DNA of 64,000 nt from Ypsolopha sequella (taxonomy: Eukaryota; Arthropoda; Insecta; Lepidoptera; Ypsolophidae): assembly GCA_934047225.1 (NCBI GenBank), contig OW203992.1, forward strand, positions 12,699,501 through 12,763,500. The letters are read 5' to 3'. The first letter of the stretch is position 1; each line of letters opens with the position of its first letter. The notes below the pieces were generated by a model. The model was not told the DNA's origin. It was given only the letters and a program-made list of their open reading frames with translations, and ran no database searches. The position numbers and the translations under genes are program-made. This document shows positions 54,954 through 64,000 of this stretch, piece by piece.

Positions 54954-55090
54954 TGATAATTTTGTCAATCACTTTTTTAATGTCTTTTCTTGACATTAAA
55001 GGTTGGGTTATGAAGAGTCGGGTCAAAAAGCCCAACAGTCTCAAAGAAGTCAGATATTTGAGTATCTCAACAGTAAATCTAAAATATTGT

Positions 55091-55818
55091 TTTAGGTACA
55101 AAAAGAACTTTACGGTGAGACTCCGTTGTCCATCTTTCCGTATGTCACTGCCTCATAACTTTAGCACCGTTAAAGATAAATACATGAAATTTGGCAAAAA
55201 AAATGCATTAATTTGCCCACATATCACGGTGTAAAAAAATATGAAAAATTTGAAATTGTTCAAAATATTTCCAAAACAAAAGTGAGAAAAATAAAAATAT
55301 TATCCTAAAAATACAATATGGATATCAAATTGTAGATATTAAAAATCTGATTTTGAGAAATCTTTCAAAAACTACAAAAATATGTATCTTCCCCCCCCCC
55401 TTATCTCTGAAACTGGTATACAGAAAATATGAAAAAAATGACAATTACAGGAAAACAAAAATTGAGCCCAAATGAAAAATATGAAAAGAGAAGTAAAATT
55501 TAAAAAATATATATATATAAATAAAATATGGGTATCATATTGTAGGTATTAAAAAGCTGATTATCAAATTATATAGTTTGGCTATATTTAATTGCATCTA
55601 TTTAGAGAAATTCTTGAAGACCCATAAAAAATTGTATTTCCCCCCCCCCTCCCTTATCTCCAAAACTAGTAGACAAAAAAATCATGGTAATATTACGTAA
55701 ATATTACAGAAAAAATAAAGCGGTTGAGAAATTCACGAAAAACATGACAAAAATTATTTTATCATCCACAATACGGAACCCCAGGTACGCGAGTCTGAAT
55801 CGCACTTAGCTGGTTTTT
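55091..55818 (+). repeat. Family E repeat, long copy
   Basis: GGTACAAAAAGAACTTTACG and GTGAGACTCCGTTGTCCATC to ATACGGAACCCCAGG and TCGCACTTAGCTGG. Runs of ten C at about 55388 and nine at 55641 are internal. Confidence 0.75.
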
Positions 55819-56080
55819 CAAATGTTTAAATGACAAAATTATTAAATGACTTTCTCAAAAAGTCCTCTTTGTAACCCTTTGATTTAAACTCCTAAAAACG
55901 AGAAACAAAGTGTAAAATCTGTAGAGCGTCCACACACGGTAGCGTCGTGTGACGTCAAATTGGTCAAGTGGGCAACGCGTTCATTTCAGCGGGCGTTTAG
56001 TACCAGTACATTAATTTTATTTGAAACTTTGATTGTTAATATCTTTGTAAGTACTTGGTATTTTCCGATGATTTAAAAAC

Positions 56081-56206
56081 TTTTATCCATGTAAAAATAC
56101 TACAAACGCTATCTGCTTACCCGTAAACATAAATAAGTTAGAGTTTTATCCATGTAAAAATACTACAAACGCTATCTGCTTACCCGTAAACATAAATAAG
56201 TTAGAG
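56081..56206. repeat. Perfect 2 x 63-bp tandem duplication
   Basis: TTTTATCCATGTAAAAATAC through CATAAATAAGTTAGAG occurs twice with no difference (56081-56143 and 56144-56206). It directly abuts the tRNA-like sequence and may be the SINE body. Confidence 0.92.
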
Positions 56207-56210
56207 TGGG

Positions 56211-56287
56211 TAGTCTCACGGGGATTGAACCCACGACCTCTTGGATAGCAGGCGAGCACTCTACCACTCGGCCACATAGCGGTCTCT
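56211..56287 (-). mobile_element. tRNA-derived SINE head (tRNA-Gly-like)
   Basis: On the minus strand, GTGGCCGAGTGGTAGAGTGC and TCGCCTGCTATCC then GTGGGTTCAATCCCCGTG give a D-arm A box and a T-arm B box very close to an animal tRNA-Gly. The anticodon stem and T-stem have mismatches, and the acceptor halves do not pair well, so a functional tRNA is unlikely. The 63-bp unit that follows downstream on the minus strand is then the SINE body. Confidence 0.6.
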
Positions 56288-57201
56288 AGGCTAGTGCTAA
56301 ACAACGCTAGTATTTAAAAGGCAACATATCCTACTTTTAATATACCGTAACTGAAATATGAAATGAAGAAAATAACGGCGTCACGCGTCGCTTTCTTTTC
56401 ATGCACTCCACGCATCCGCCACTGGGCAACTTGCCCACTTGGCTGAGCAATGACACTACAAACTTATCTAGAGACGTGCCAACCAAAACTAGACCTTTTA
56501 ATCAAGACTTTAAAATCTAAATAAATGGTTTCAAAAGTTGCTGCCTCGAGATTTATTAGTCCCGTTATGTTTATACTGTTCACTTCTTTATGAAACAAGC
56601 GCACTGCCCGACTCGGACGGGAAAAATAATGCACTTAAGGGTCTGGCTTAGATTAGGATGCATAGTTCATACAAACAGAATACCAGGATTTGAAATTATC
56701 AAGATAAGACATAAGACTCGATAACATTAACGTTAGATGCAAGTAGTCTCAATGAATTATAGACATTTTGCAATCAAGGTATTGATTTTTTGTTCATAAT
56801 TTCGCGACTAAAATTTCGATTATATTTATCAAAGATAATTATCAACCTATATATATCTTGATGATTTTCTTGATTATTATAAAAGATAAGTATCAATGAT
56901 AATTATCACTTGGAACCCTGCGGAATATCAAATTCATTTGTAAATTACTATGTGTACATATTTTAAAGGTAATGCGTATTTTTTCCGAATGGATTACATA
57001 ATATTTAGGTTCCCAAATGTATATTTTATATGAACACTGATTTAAAAATGAAAGATTAAAAAAAATAAAAAATCCATAGAAAACTTAATTTTTCTCATAA
57101 GAGTCGAGAGAATCCGGAGAATTGCCTTGCCGCTTTTGCAATTTTGAATAATTTAAGATTTATATGCTTTTATTGCGAAATATCGTTTTGAATACTAATC
57201 T

Positions 57202-57444
57202 AATTATTACTAGAGTGCATTACAAACTAGAATGCAGTATGTGCATTACAAGCTGGTATATCAAGTAGTTACAAAAAATCGGTGTACAGATATGATGGAA
57301 AAATTCGTCGGTAGCGCGGTCGGTAGCGCGCCTGTCATGTAAGCAGAAGATCGCAGGTTCAAATCCTGGCCCGAGGAATTTTTTCAAAAATATTTGTTTT
57401 TAAATTTGTTTCTGATTGATTTGTAATGCACTCTAGTAATAATT
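57202..57444. mobile_element. Family H element: 24-bp inverted termini with tRNA-Thr-like core
   Basis: AATTATTACTAGAGTGCATT (first 20 of 24 bases) is perfectly mirrored at 57421-57444. The interior, about 57312-57375, is a tRNA-like sequence: TAGCGCGGTCGG (A box), anticodon loop CATGTAA inside CCTGT/GCAGA (TGT, Thr-like), and GGTTCAAATCC (B box). AATAATTTAAGATTTATA occurs on both sides (57147-57164 and 57440-57457), which could be a target duplication of retroposition. Relatives: 21030-21182 and a fragment at 14640. Confidence 0.7.
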
Positions 57445-57622
57445 TAAGATTTATACATAATTGTTTTTTTTTGTCAGATCAATCTACTTTCAGTTTAAAC
57501 TTAAAAATATTATATCATAAAACCTATAAATATAAATACAGTAAATTTAATCTTAAAATTATTAAAATAAATAAAAAATGCTGGCCAGTTTAAACTAGAT
57601 TATAGGTACTCTTATTGGAGGA

Positions 57623-57704
57623 ATGCTTCGGTGGTTTAGACATGTATTTAGAGAGGACGAATGAAAGTAGAATTGCGAAAGAAATTTATGGTGCGCAAGT
57701 AAAT
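57623..57704 (+). pseudogene. LINE ORF2 C-terminal segment, left of nested insertion
   Basis: Reads MLRWFRHVFREDE, then after a one-base frameshift NESRIAKEIYGAQVN, the pattern LRWFGHV-x-R-x-x-E-x-R-x-x-K-x-I-Y-G near the C-terminus of many insect endonuclease/RT elements. It continues on the far side of the Penelope insertion at 58644. Confidence 0.8.
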
Positions 57705-57720
57705 TGTCTAACTTCAATAA

Positions 57721-58443
57721 ATGCATCCTGTTATAGAATTAAATGTGGTTGAAAGAGCTCCGGTGTATCTTCCATTTGTGAAGGGTGTGACGGATAAAAT
57801 AGGACATCTGCTTCGCCGGAAATACAGCATTAAAACATTTTTCCGTCCACCCAGTAGATTAAGGCAGTTACTGCGTTCGCCGAAGGACAAAGAGCCACTA
57901 AATACCCCCGGTGTTTATTCCATCCCATGTGACTGTGGCAAGAGTTACATCGGTGAGACGAGACGGAACGTGTCAACCAGACTGACGGAACACATTAGAT
58001 GCATGAGAAAACTCGATTGCAACGGATCCGCCGTTGCAGACCATGTCGTAAATTCGGATACTACACATTTTATGAGATTCGATAAAGCGAAAGTGTTAGT
58101 TCGTGAAAAGTTATTCGTGCCACGTAAAATTCGCGAATCCATAGAAATAAGCCGACGTCCGAATTTCAATAGAGACAGTGGTTGGGCTTTGCCCGCGGTG
58201 TGGAAACCTGTGCTAAAAACAGTTACCGGATCACTCACAGACTTTACTGAAAGTGACGTAGATACTATAAGTTCCGCGTGTTTATCGTTGTTTGGTGTCA
58301 CTCCGGTAATTAATAACGCAAGCCCGGAAGTAACTAATTGTGCGGACGCCCTACCGGTCCGACCACCAATACCATCTGCATCGATGTCATCCCGAGCCCT
58401 GCGAGCCGCAGCCCGCAGTGTGAGGCGTAACGTCGTCGCGTAA
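57721..58443 (+). pseudogene. Penelope-like element protein, C-terminal GIY-YIG endonuclease
   Basis: A 240-codon open frame. Residues 1-60 (PVYLPFVKGVTDKIGHLLRR, then TFFRPPSRLRQLL) are the linker after the RT thumb in these elements. The endonuclease follows: GVYSIPCDCGKSYIGET at about 64-80, with the GIY as GVY, a CxC zinc-like pair, the YIG as YIG, the catalytic Arg in TRRNVSTRLTEH, and a His in VADHVV about 30 residues on. The tail is rich in Ser/Arg. The RT domain, which should precede it, is missing, so the copy is 5'-truncated. The first ATG coincides with the repeated AAATGCATCC and need not be a real start. The domain cuts the target for TERT-like reverse transcription. Confidence 0.88.
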
Positions 58444-58452
58444 ACGTCTTTA

Positions 58453-58527
58453 CTCGCCCAGATGAAGGCAGTCTAAATCTGCTGAAACTGGTCGGCTTTC
58501 CCGATCATAACACGTATTGAGGTGAGC
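58453..58527 (+). ncRNA. Hammerhead-ribozyme-like fold in Penelope 3' UTR
   Basis: Directly after the endonuclease stop: CAGATGA (58459-58465; canonical CTGATGA with one change), stem II GGCAG/CTGCT around TCTAAAT, GAAA (58484-58487), stem III TGGTCGG/CCGATCA (58489-58495, 58501-58507), then TAA as the cleavage-side triplet. Stem I can be drawn from CTCGCC and GGTGAG (58521-58526) with an 11-base internal loop. Hammerhead motifs are known in the terminal repeats of Penelope-like elements. The changed core base probably abolishes cleavage. Confidence 0.5.
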
Positions 58528-58643
58528 CGTTTTTATATAAATCAAATGCATCCTGATTGGCTAAAAATTATGTGTGATGTCATTTCTAGCAAATCACTAT
58601 CCATTTGAAAGCGATAGACATTTAAGTTAGACAATAAGGCCTC

Positions 58644-58844
58644 AGGCCGCCCTAGAAGGACGTATATGCTGACTATTGCTGACCAAATAGCCGGCATACC
58701 GAAGAAGAGCACTGTCAAAAGTACCCGGAATAGAAGAATTTGTATTACTACATTGATGGATATGGAAGAGGTTGAAGAGGTGTGTCAAGATCGTAGCAGA
58801 TGGAAATCTCTAGTCTCTACCTACCCCTCTGGGAGACAGGTGTA
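58644..58844 (+). pseudogene. LINE ORF2 extreme C-terminus, right of nested insertion
   Basis: Reads GRPRRTYMLTIADQI, VKSTRNRRICITTLMDM, VCQDRSRWKSLVSTYPSG and a stop, an open 66-codon end of the same LINE as 57623-57704. The family pattern is GRPRRTY-x5-I, R-x-x-C, V-C-x-DR-x-x-W-K-S-x-V-x-x-Y-P-S-G. Confidence 0.8.
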
Positions 58845-59284
58845 AGTGTGTATGTATGCAGTATTGTAATTAATACATAAAACACATTCAAATAATCCTC
58901 TAGGAGTGCTACTGAATTCGCAAGGACCTTAAAGTATTAATACCAGATTGCTTCGAAATTTATTCATAAAATATTCAATAAGCTTGTACCATATTTTCTC
59001 TATGAGCATCTGAACGGCTATGTTAAACGGGGAACATTAAAAATACATTAAGTATATGTAGCCGAAATATTCTTCTCCCCCTCCTCCTTACCCCCCTCAA
59101 CGTACTCGAATATCCGTCGTACACGTTGTTCCCAGACACATTAAAACGTCAGCATTTTAATGTGGCCTTAAGGGGAGTCTCAGGACAATTATTTTCATCG
59201 TAATCCTATTTTAATTGAATCCTGTTAAAACTTTCAAGGAACCTACATTTTAAATATTTAAAAAAACGGATTTAACTCGCTTTA

Positions 59285-59700
59285 TAGGGTTCCGTAGAGC
59301 CTAAAAGGTACAAAAGGAATCTTTATGGTGAGACTCCGTTGTCCATCCGTCCATCCGTCCGTCCGTATGTCACAGCCTTATAACTTTAGCACCGCTAAAG
59401 TAAAAGACATGAAATTTGGCACAAAAATATCATTAATTTGCCCACATATCACGGTGAAAAAAATATATGAAAAATTTTAAATTGTTCAAAATATTTCCAA
59501 AACATATTATCCTAAAAATACAAAACGGGTATCAAACTGTAGATATTAAAAATCTCATTGTAAAAGTACATACTTTTACTATATTTACTGGCACTGGTTT
59601 CGAGAAATCTTTAAAAAACCACAAAAATATGTATGTCTCCCTCGTTATCTCCTCGTTAACTACTCAACCGAAAAATATAAAAATAATGTCAAAATAAAAA
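59285..59700 (+). repeat. Family E repeat, left-half copy
   Basis: Starts AGGGTTCCGTAGAGCC, GTGAGACTCCGTTGTCCATC, with (CATCCGTC)n variation, then CATGAAATTTGGCACAAAAA. Its right half is lost. Confidence 0.75.
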
Positions 59701-61453
59701 TAATATAAAAATAATAAAGAAAATATATGTAATAAAATAATAAATGTACATGAACTAAATTAAAGGTTTATTTAATTTATGTAGCAATATATTTACGATT
59801 TAAATGATAGGTAAAATATATGATAAACCCATTTTATTCTTTTGTGAATTTTTTAGATGCTAAAGATAATTTTTGTTTTAGGTGTCAAGATAATGATTAG
59901 TTAAACATAATGAACAGATAATCACTTGTACTATCTCACAAATTTACTTAGTACTTCCTGACCGGTTTCGCTTTTATGGCATTATGGTTAGTTAAACGTT
60001 CGAATGTATGCTTTTAAGTTTTTGACTATGACTTTTGCATTTTTAAGCTAAAAATTTGACTTTGTCAAGAAATACTTTTTATAAGATAAATCATCTTAAG
60101 GGTGGTGTTTCTAGATTTATGTCTCGCACGACTTATTATTCATGTGACAGAACATTGTCGCGTAATAAGATAAGTGGCATGTGATGTAGAGCCGAGCTAC
60201 TATTATCCATCAAATAAAAAGTTTTTCTTATAATGGAGTTTTATTCGTTAGAACTTATTATTGCAATAAATAAATCCTTAGAAAAATTACTTAACTCGTA
60301 CACAATACTGTTCGTGACATTGTGTGACATTGATGCTCAGACAGAACGTTTGAGCGCTCTAACAAAAGCCCACGAAATCATTGTTATTAACCGAGTCAAT
60401 AAACGTTGCGAATAGAAAATGACAGACAGCTTTTTTTTTGTCTGGGCGACGACGGCTCTGTATAAAATACTACGTACGACGTTTTTGCCAGTGTCAAGTT
60501 AGATTCTGACATGGTTAGTTATTACAATTGAAAAAAAAGTTAATAAAAAAATATATTGTTAATTTTAATGTTATTTGATAGGATAAATTTTTCTAGGATA
60601 CGTATTTTCAACATAGACCAAACACACAAACACCTGACATATTTATGTACACAGTATGGGATTTTAGCGATCGACAATATACACTATGACCGCTTTGCTT
60701 TTAATTCTATCTCTATTTGCATATGTCTAAGTGAGAGGTGAGAGGTGGATAGAACGGTCGCTATTTCTATTGCCAAGGTCTATTGGCTTTATTTATTTAT
60801 TTAAAAAAGGTACACCAACAGCACAAGACTATTGTTACACTTAAAAAGAGCTTACATTTTTATAAATATTCTGATACTTGCGCCACTTATAGGTATACAC
60901 AACATTTGCCTAGTAGTTATAAACAAAAAGGAGTAAATCATCACACTACAAGAAGGAAAAATACACAAACAATATACCTAGTTTACAAACAAATTTAAAA
61001 AACTACAAACTAAAATTACCTAACTAAACACTAAATATACTAAATTAAACCTTAACCTAAGGAAGCTAATTAAATATTAACAAATTGAAATGAAAGCTAC
61101 TACCTACTGATTACAAAATATGACTAAATCATTGTTTTCTTGTCATGAAAAGTTATTGTTCCTTAAGGCGCTATGGAAAAAAAATCGACACTTTTAGAGT
61201 ATGCATATCTACTTCGGTTAAGAAGATATTAGTTTGAGAAAATAGTATTATTTTTGTTTTTTTTTTTTTCTAGGAATCTATTAAACAGAAATGCGAGTGC
61301 TGAAATTTGGCTTGGTAAAAATATTTATTGGGATGACCTTTTTGGCACCATTTCTCCGCGTTTGACAATTTGGAATGACGTACATATCGAATGCAATTAT
61401 ATTTTATTAGATGAGTTTTAACAGTATCAAGGACTAGCTCCTCTATTCTGTAT
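59701..61453. other. Mostly unassigned; possible LINE tail at 60795
   Basis: TTTATTTATTTATTTAAAAA with GGTACACCAACAGCACAA near 60795 looks like an old LINE 3' end of the type suggested at 18440 (-). TTTAATGTTATTTGATAGG-like words are shared with 63020-63060, suggesting a dispersed repeat. No coding support. Confidence 0.3.
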
Positions 61454-61641
61454 CTTTAGTTGCCCACTAGACAGGGTGCCTATCATCAAAAACATAGATA
61501 AAAACTGAACTTTCAAAATAAGGCAACTTTGTGAGTATTGAACTATTTACGATCTGTGTCGTCACTTTAAGGACGAACATATTCGATAGTAAGTATATCT
61601 TTGTTTTTGATGATAGGCACATAGTCCAGTTGGCAACTAAA
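61454..61641. mobile_element. MITE with TTTAGTTGCC termini
   Basis: TTAGTTGCCCACTAGACAGG and GTGCCTATCATCAAAAACAT are mirrored by ATGTTTTTGATGATAGGCAC-like sequence and CCAGTTGGCAACTAAA. About 188 bp, non-coding. Confidence 0.7.
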
Positions 61642-61710
61642 TATACATAATAGGCCCTCTGGTTAAACGAAATTTTGATAGCAACTTGAGTACATTTTAT
61701 GTCAATAAAA

Positions 61711-61800
61711 CACCGTCATTTTGCTACTTTTCTTCGAATCCGCCGCTCTCGCACTAAGCATTTTTTCGCATATGGAGTAACAGAGACGCTGAAACATTAA
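61711..61800 (-). repeat. Repeat 'family I', inverted copy
   Basis: Reverse complement reads TCAGCGTCTCTGTTACTCCA, TATGCGAAAAAATGC and AGTGCGAGAGCGGCGGATTC, matching 22567-22660. Confidence 0.7.
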
Positions 61801-63836
61801 CATAAATATCTTCCAAATCAAAGTGTTTTTTTAGTGTTAAAAAGTTATATATTATTATCGGAGTACTTTTCTGGATCGGTTTAGGTAAGCCTTCTCGAAA
61901 TTGGGATTAAATTCTGAGCTTTCTTTTAACTGCGATCTACTCGTTGTTGCAATAGAAATTTACATAAATATGTATTAATTTACATAAATATGTATTAATT
62001 AACATACATTTGTACTAAGATAAAGAGCGTACAAAGTATTGTATGCAAAAACTTAAGCAAATACAAAATAAATAATGGACATTAGAAATTGTTAAAAAAA
62101 AGTAGTAAAGAGAACGTCGTATACATTGAAGATACGGTTTCTGTCTAAACTAAGATATACTCGTTACCTGTTTGAAAATGTGCCTAATACGAATTTCCAA
62201 AATATTTTGAAACTCTCACGTTTTTAAGAAATTTTCGTTCTATCCCAGATAGCTAGCTACACCACCTCAGTTAAACTATCCATTCCATCCATGAGATACA
62301 AAAAAAAGTTGCTAGAATGATCTTATGACGCGTGGCTTGGTTGTGTCCAAAATCGGATCAAATACCGCTAGAATACTCCTTGTTTAACCCCCCCCCCCTG
62401 CCACTGTCATCCAAGCGCCATTAGATCCTTTTTTTTTGTCTTGGCAACGGCTGCTAGATTCTGACATTGTTAGTTATTCAAACTTTCAGACGCCGTTTGT
62501 TAAGGCCCTTACTATTGCCAAATGGGTACTTTCTAAAGCCTACTCCTCGTTTACGGCCAAAACAAAAATAATGAAAAAATGTATTATGAATAATCAGCTC
62601 TTAGACAAAATATGCAACATTTTTCTATTTCATACCACCAAAACTTCTACATGAAAAAATGTATTAACTAAATGGTGTTTTTTGGCTTGAATTTCTTACT
62701 GCTCCTAAGTGGCTTGGCCGATTGAATTCATTTATGCTTTGATAAATAGATAAACTTGATAGCTATAAACATAACATAGGATTATTCAATCGAACAATCA
62801 CGTCCATGTGTAAAGTATAATTTTCTCCTATTTCGCTCTTTCAAGGACGCAGCGAGCGTCGTAACAGCCACTATGCATTGCGCGCTGATATGAACGTTAT
62901 TTCAATGTCGTTTCCGTTGATATTCGTACTGACAAATATCGAGCTGCTAATTTGGCGATGGTAATCGCCTTAATCACGCCCGGCACAATAAAAAAAATGT
63001 AAAAAAAAACAGTTATATGTACTTTAATGTTATTTGATAGAATGAATTTTGCTAGGATTTTTTGTAGGTTTAGATAATAAATACTAGAATAAAGGCATTA
63101 GATTCATCAGATCCTTGTAGCAATGTACTTATAACGCGAACAGAAGACAGACGGAAAGTCTGACTCTGCAGCTTCGCCATTACGGTTTCTAGAAAACGTA
63201 TTCAACAAAAAGGAATGTTTTGTGAAATGATGATATGTAAATAATCTGCGGCGGCGGTCGTCGCCAGAGAGCAGCGTCAGGTGGACCTAAGCAAAATGTA
63301 AATATCCCTGATTATTCCCCCAACGCGTACCTGTTAAAGTCAGCGAATAGTAAACCGGGACCTTGTTTTCTGTTTAATTTCCCTTCCCGATAATATTACA
63401 CAGATTGTTCTTAATTACTGCTCGTAAATATTATCAACGAAATGAAACAATGAGCTTTATTTTCAGAAGTAAGAACACACCGTAAACATTTTTTTGACGC
63501 AATAAATTAAACAATCATTTATAGTTCAAAAAGGATTCGTTATAGTATTTGTGGGGAATCATCCAAAATTAATTAAAATACGGGTTTACTGATAATAATA
63601 GTTGTAATCTGCCGACCATAATTTATCACCGTCTTAAAGAAGAAAAAACATTAAAATTAAAATAACTAAAAAAAAACTGTAATTTTCTTGTGGTTTTGTG
63701 GAAAGAGACAAAATTTGTCATTACCAAGATACAGAAAACTGGAGCTAGTTCACGAAAAAGGTACTCCTTTGTTGAATCCGCAACAGTATTTAAACGAAGT
63801 ATTCTTTGACCACATGTTCTGTGAACGAGTCTTAGA
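61801..63836. other. Unassigned region
   Basis: Short open frames only (62436-62654). A GC-rich word group around 62840-62950 (CGCAGCGAGCGTCGTAACAG) recalls the CTCTGAG..GTGGCTGTTACGA repeat at 41200 and 48953 but does not align convincingly. Confidence 0.3.
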
Positions 63837-63843
63837 GCGCTCG

Positions 63844-63894
63844 CCTACTCACGTAGAGGTCGTGGGGTCAATCTACGACCTCTACGTGAGCAGG
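63844..63894. repeat. Palindrome overlapping a tRNA-like SINE head
   Basis: CTCACGTAGAGGTCGT is mirrored by ACGACCTCTACGTGAG around an 11-base loop holding GGGGTCAATCT. The left side with the preceding AGAGCGCTCGCCTACTCA resembles the tRNA-Gly-like head at 56211-56287 (AGAGTGCTCGCCTGCTA, GAGGTCGTGGGTTCAAT). Confidence 0.6.
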
Positions 63895-64000
63895 TTAGGT
63901 GGTTAGAATAGGTTAAAACTTATACTAATTGTATAGTATAAGTTCTATGTTAAAAAAATAATCTTGCTATTTATATAATATTAATATTAATAATATTGCA

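Larger units (their letters stand above)
57705..58640 (+). mobile_element. Penelope-like element, 5'-truncated
   Basis: Inserted between the two halves of a LINE C-terminus. It carries the GIY-YIG endonuclease end of the protein (57721-58443) and a 3' UTR. ATTGTCTAAC (57704-57713) and GTTAGACAAT (58627-58636) form a short inverted pair at the margins, and AAATGCATCCTG is directly repeated at 57719-57730 and 58544-58555. The exact junctions are uncertain by about 20 bases. Confidence 0.75.

Noticed and set aside
56211..56287. A genuine tRNA gene on the minus strand
   Set aside because: Mismatches in the anticodon and T stems and unpaired acceptor halves; the A and B boxes alone do not make a functional tRNA.
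1..64000. CRISPR array
   Set aside because: The repeats here are dispersed or abutting; no regularly spaced short direct repeats with unique spacers were seen.

Overview
This 64-kb window is AT-rich, non-coding-dominated animal nuclear DNA, most likely from a moth or butterfly. The pointers to Lepidoptera are several dispersed repeats I recognise from lepidopteran genomes: the 'GGGTTCCGTA ... GACTCGCACTTGGC' repeat, the 'AACCGACTTCAAAAA' repeat, Helitrons ending in CGGGTCAGCTAG, and many foldback MITEs. I see no bacterial, organellar or viral gene organisation and no intact host housekeeping gene. Almost everything that can be identified is a transposable element or a relic of one. The species is not determinable from what I can see.

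Layout. 0-5 kb: end of a non-autonomous Helitron, two copies of a MITE with GTCAG termini, the first copy of a recurrent palindromic MITE ('family A') and a perfect-arm hairpin. 5-12 kb: copies of further repeats and a SINE with a tRNA-Thr-like head. 12-23 kb: tandem-repeat-bearing element (13.5-14.3), two back-to-back TA-flanked MITEs (17.6-18.1), a LINE C-terminal relic (19.5-19.9), and a hierarchical palindrome (21.3-22.1). 24-27 kb: a minisatellite carrying two inserted DNA transposons, each with clean target duplications (24490-24785 and 25183-26292). 29.7-32.6 kb: one complete-length but decayed Helitron with a broken Rep N-terminal domain and an antisense zinc-ribbon pseudogene. 32.7-33.3 kb: a hAT element with an 8-bp duplication. 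34-41 kb: SINE and LINE tails and MITEs. 44.2-47.3 kb: a LINE whose endonuclease-RT frame is intact except for one stop codon. 49.2-52.0 kb: a 2.8-kb TTAA-flanked element that splits a family A MITE. 52.5-55 kb: the only plausible host-like coding exons, namely a THAP zinc-finger first exon (+), a first exon of a gene resembling the SWIM/YqaJ-associated family (-), and a second THAP remnant. 56-59 kb: tRNA-headed SINEs and a Penelope-like element with GIY-YIG endonuclease nested inside a LINE 3' end.

How it works together: the window reads as an insertion graveyard in which nesting order can be reconstructed from target-site duplications. The best leads are the THAP/SWIM-like exon cluster, the two insertion events with exact empty-site logic (TTAA element and 1110-bp TIR element), the palindrome-of-palindromes at 21.3-22.1 kb, the repeat family that combines terminal inverted repeats with an internal tRNA-like promoter, the antisense zinc-ribbon frame inside the Helitron, and a hammerhead-like fold downstream of the Penelope endonuclease. 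All family assignments are by eye; no database search was run.
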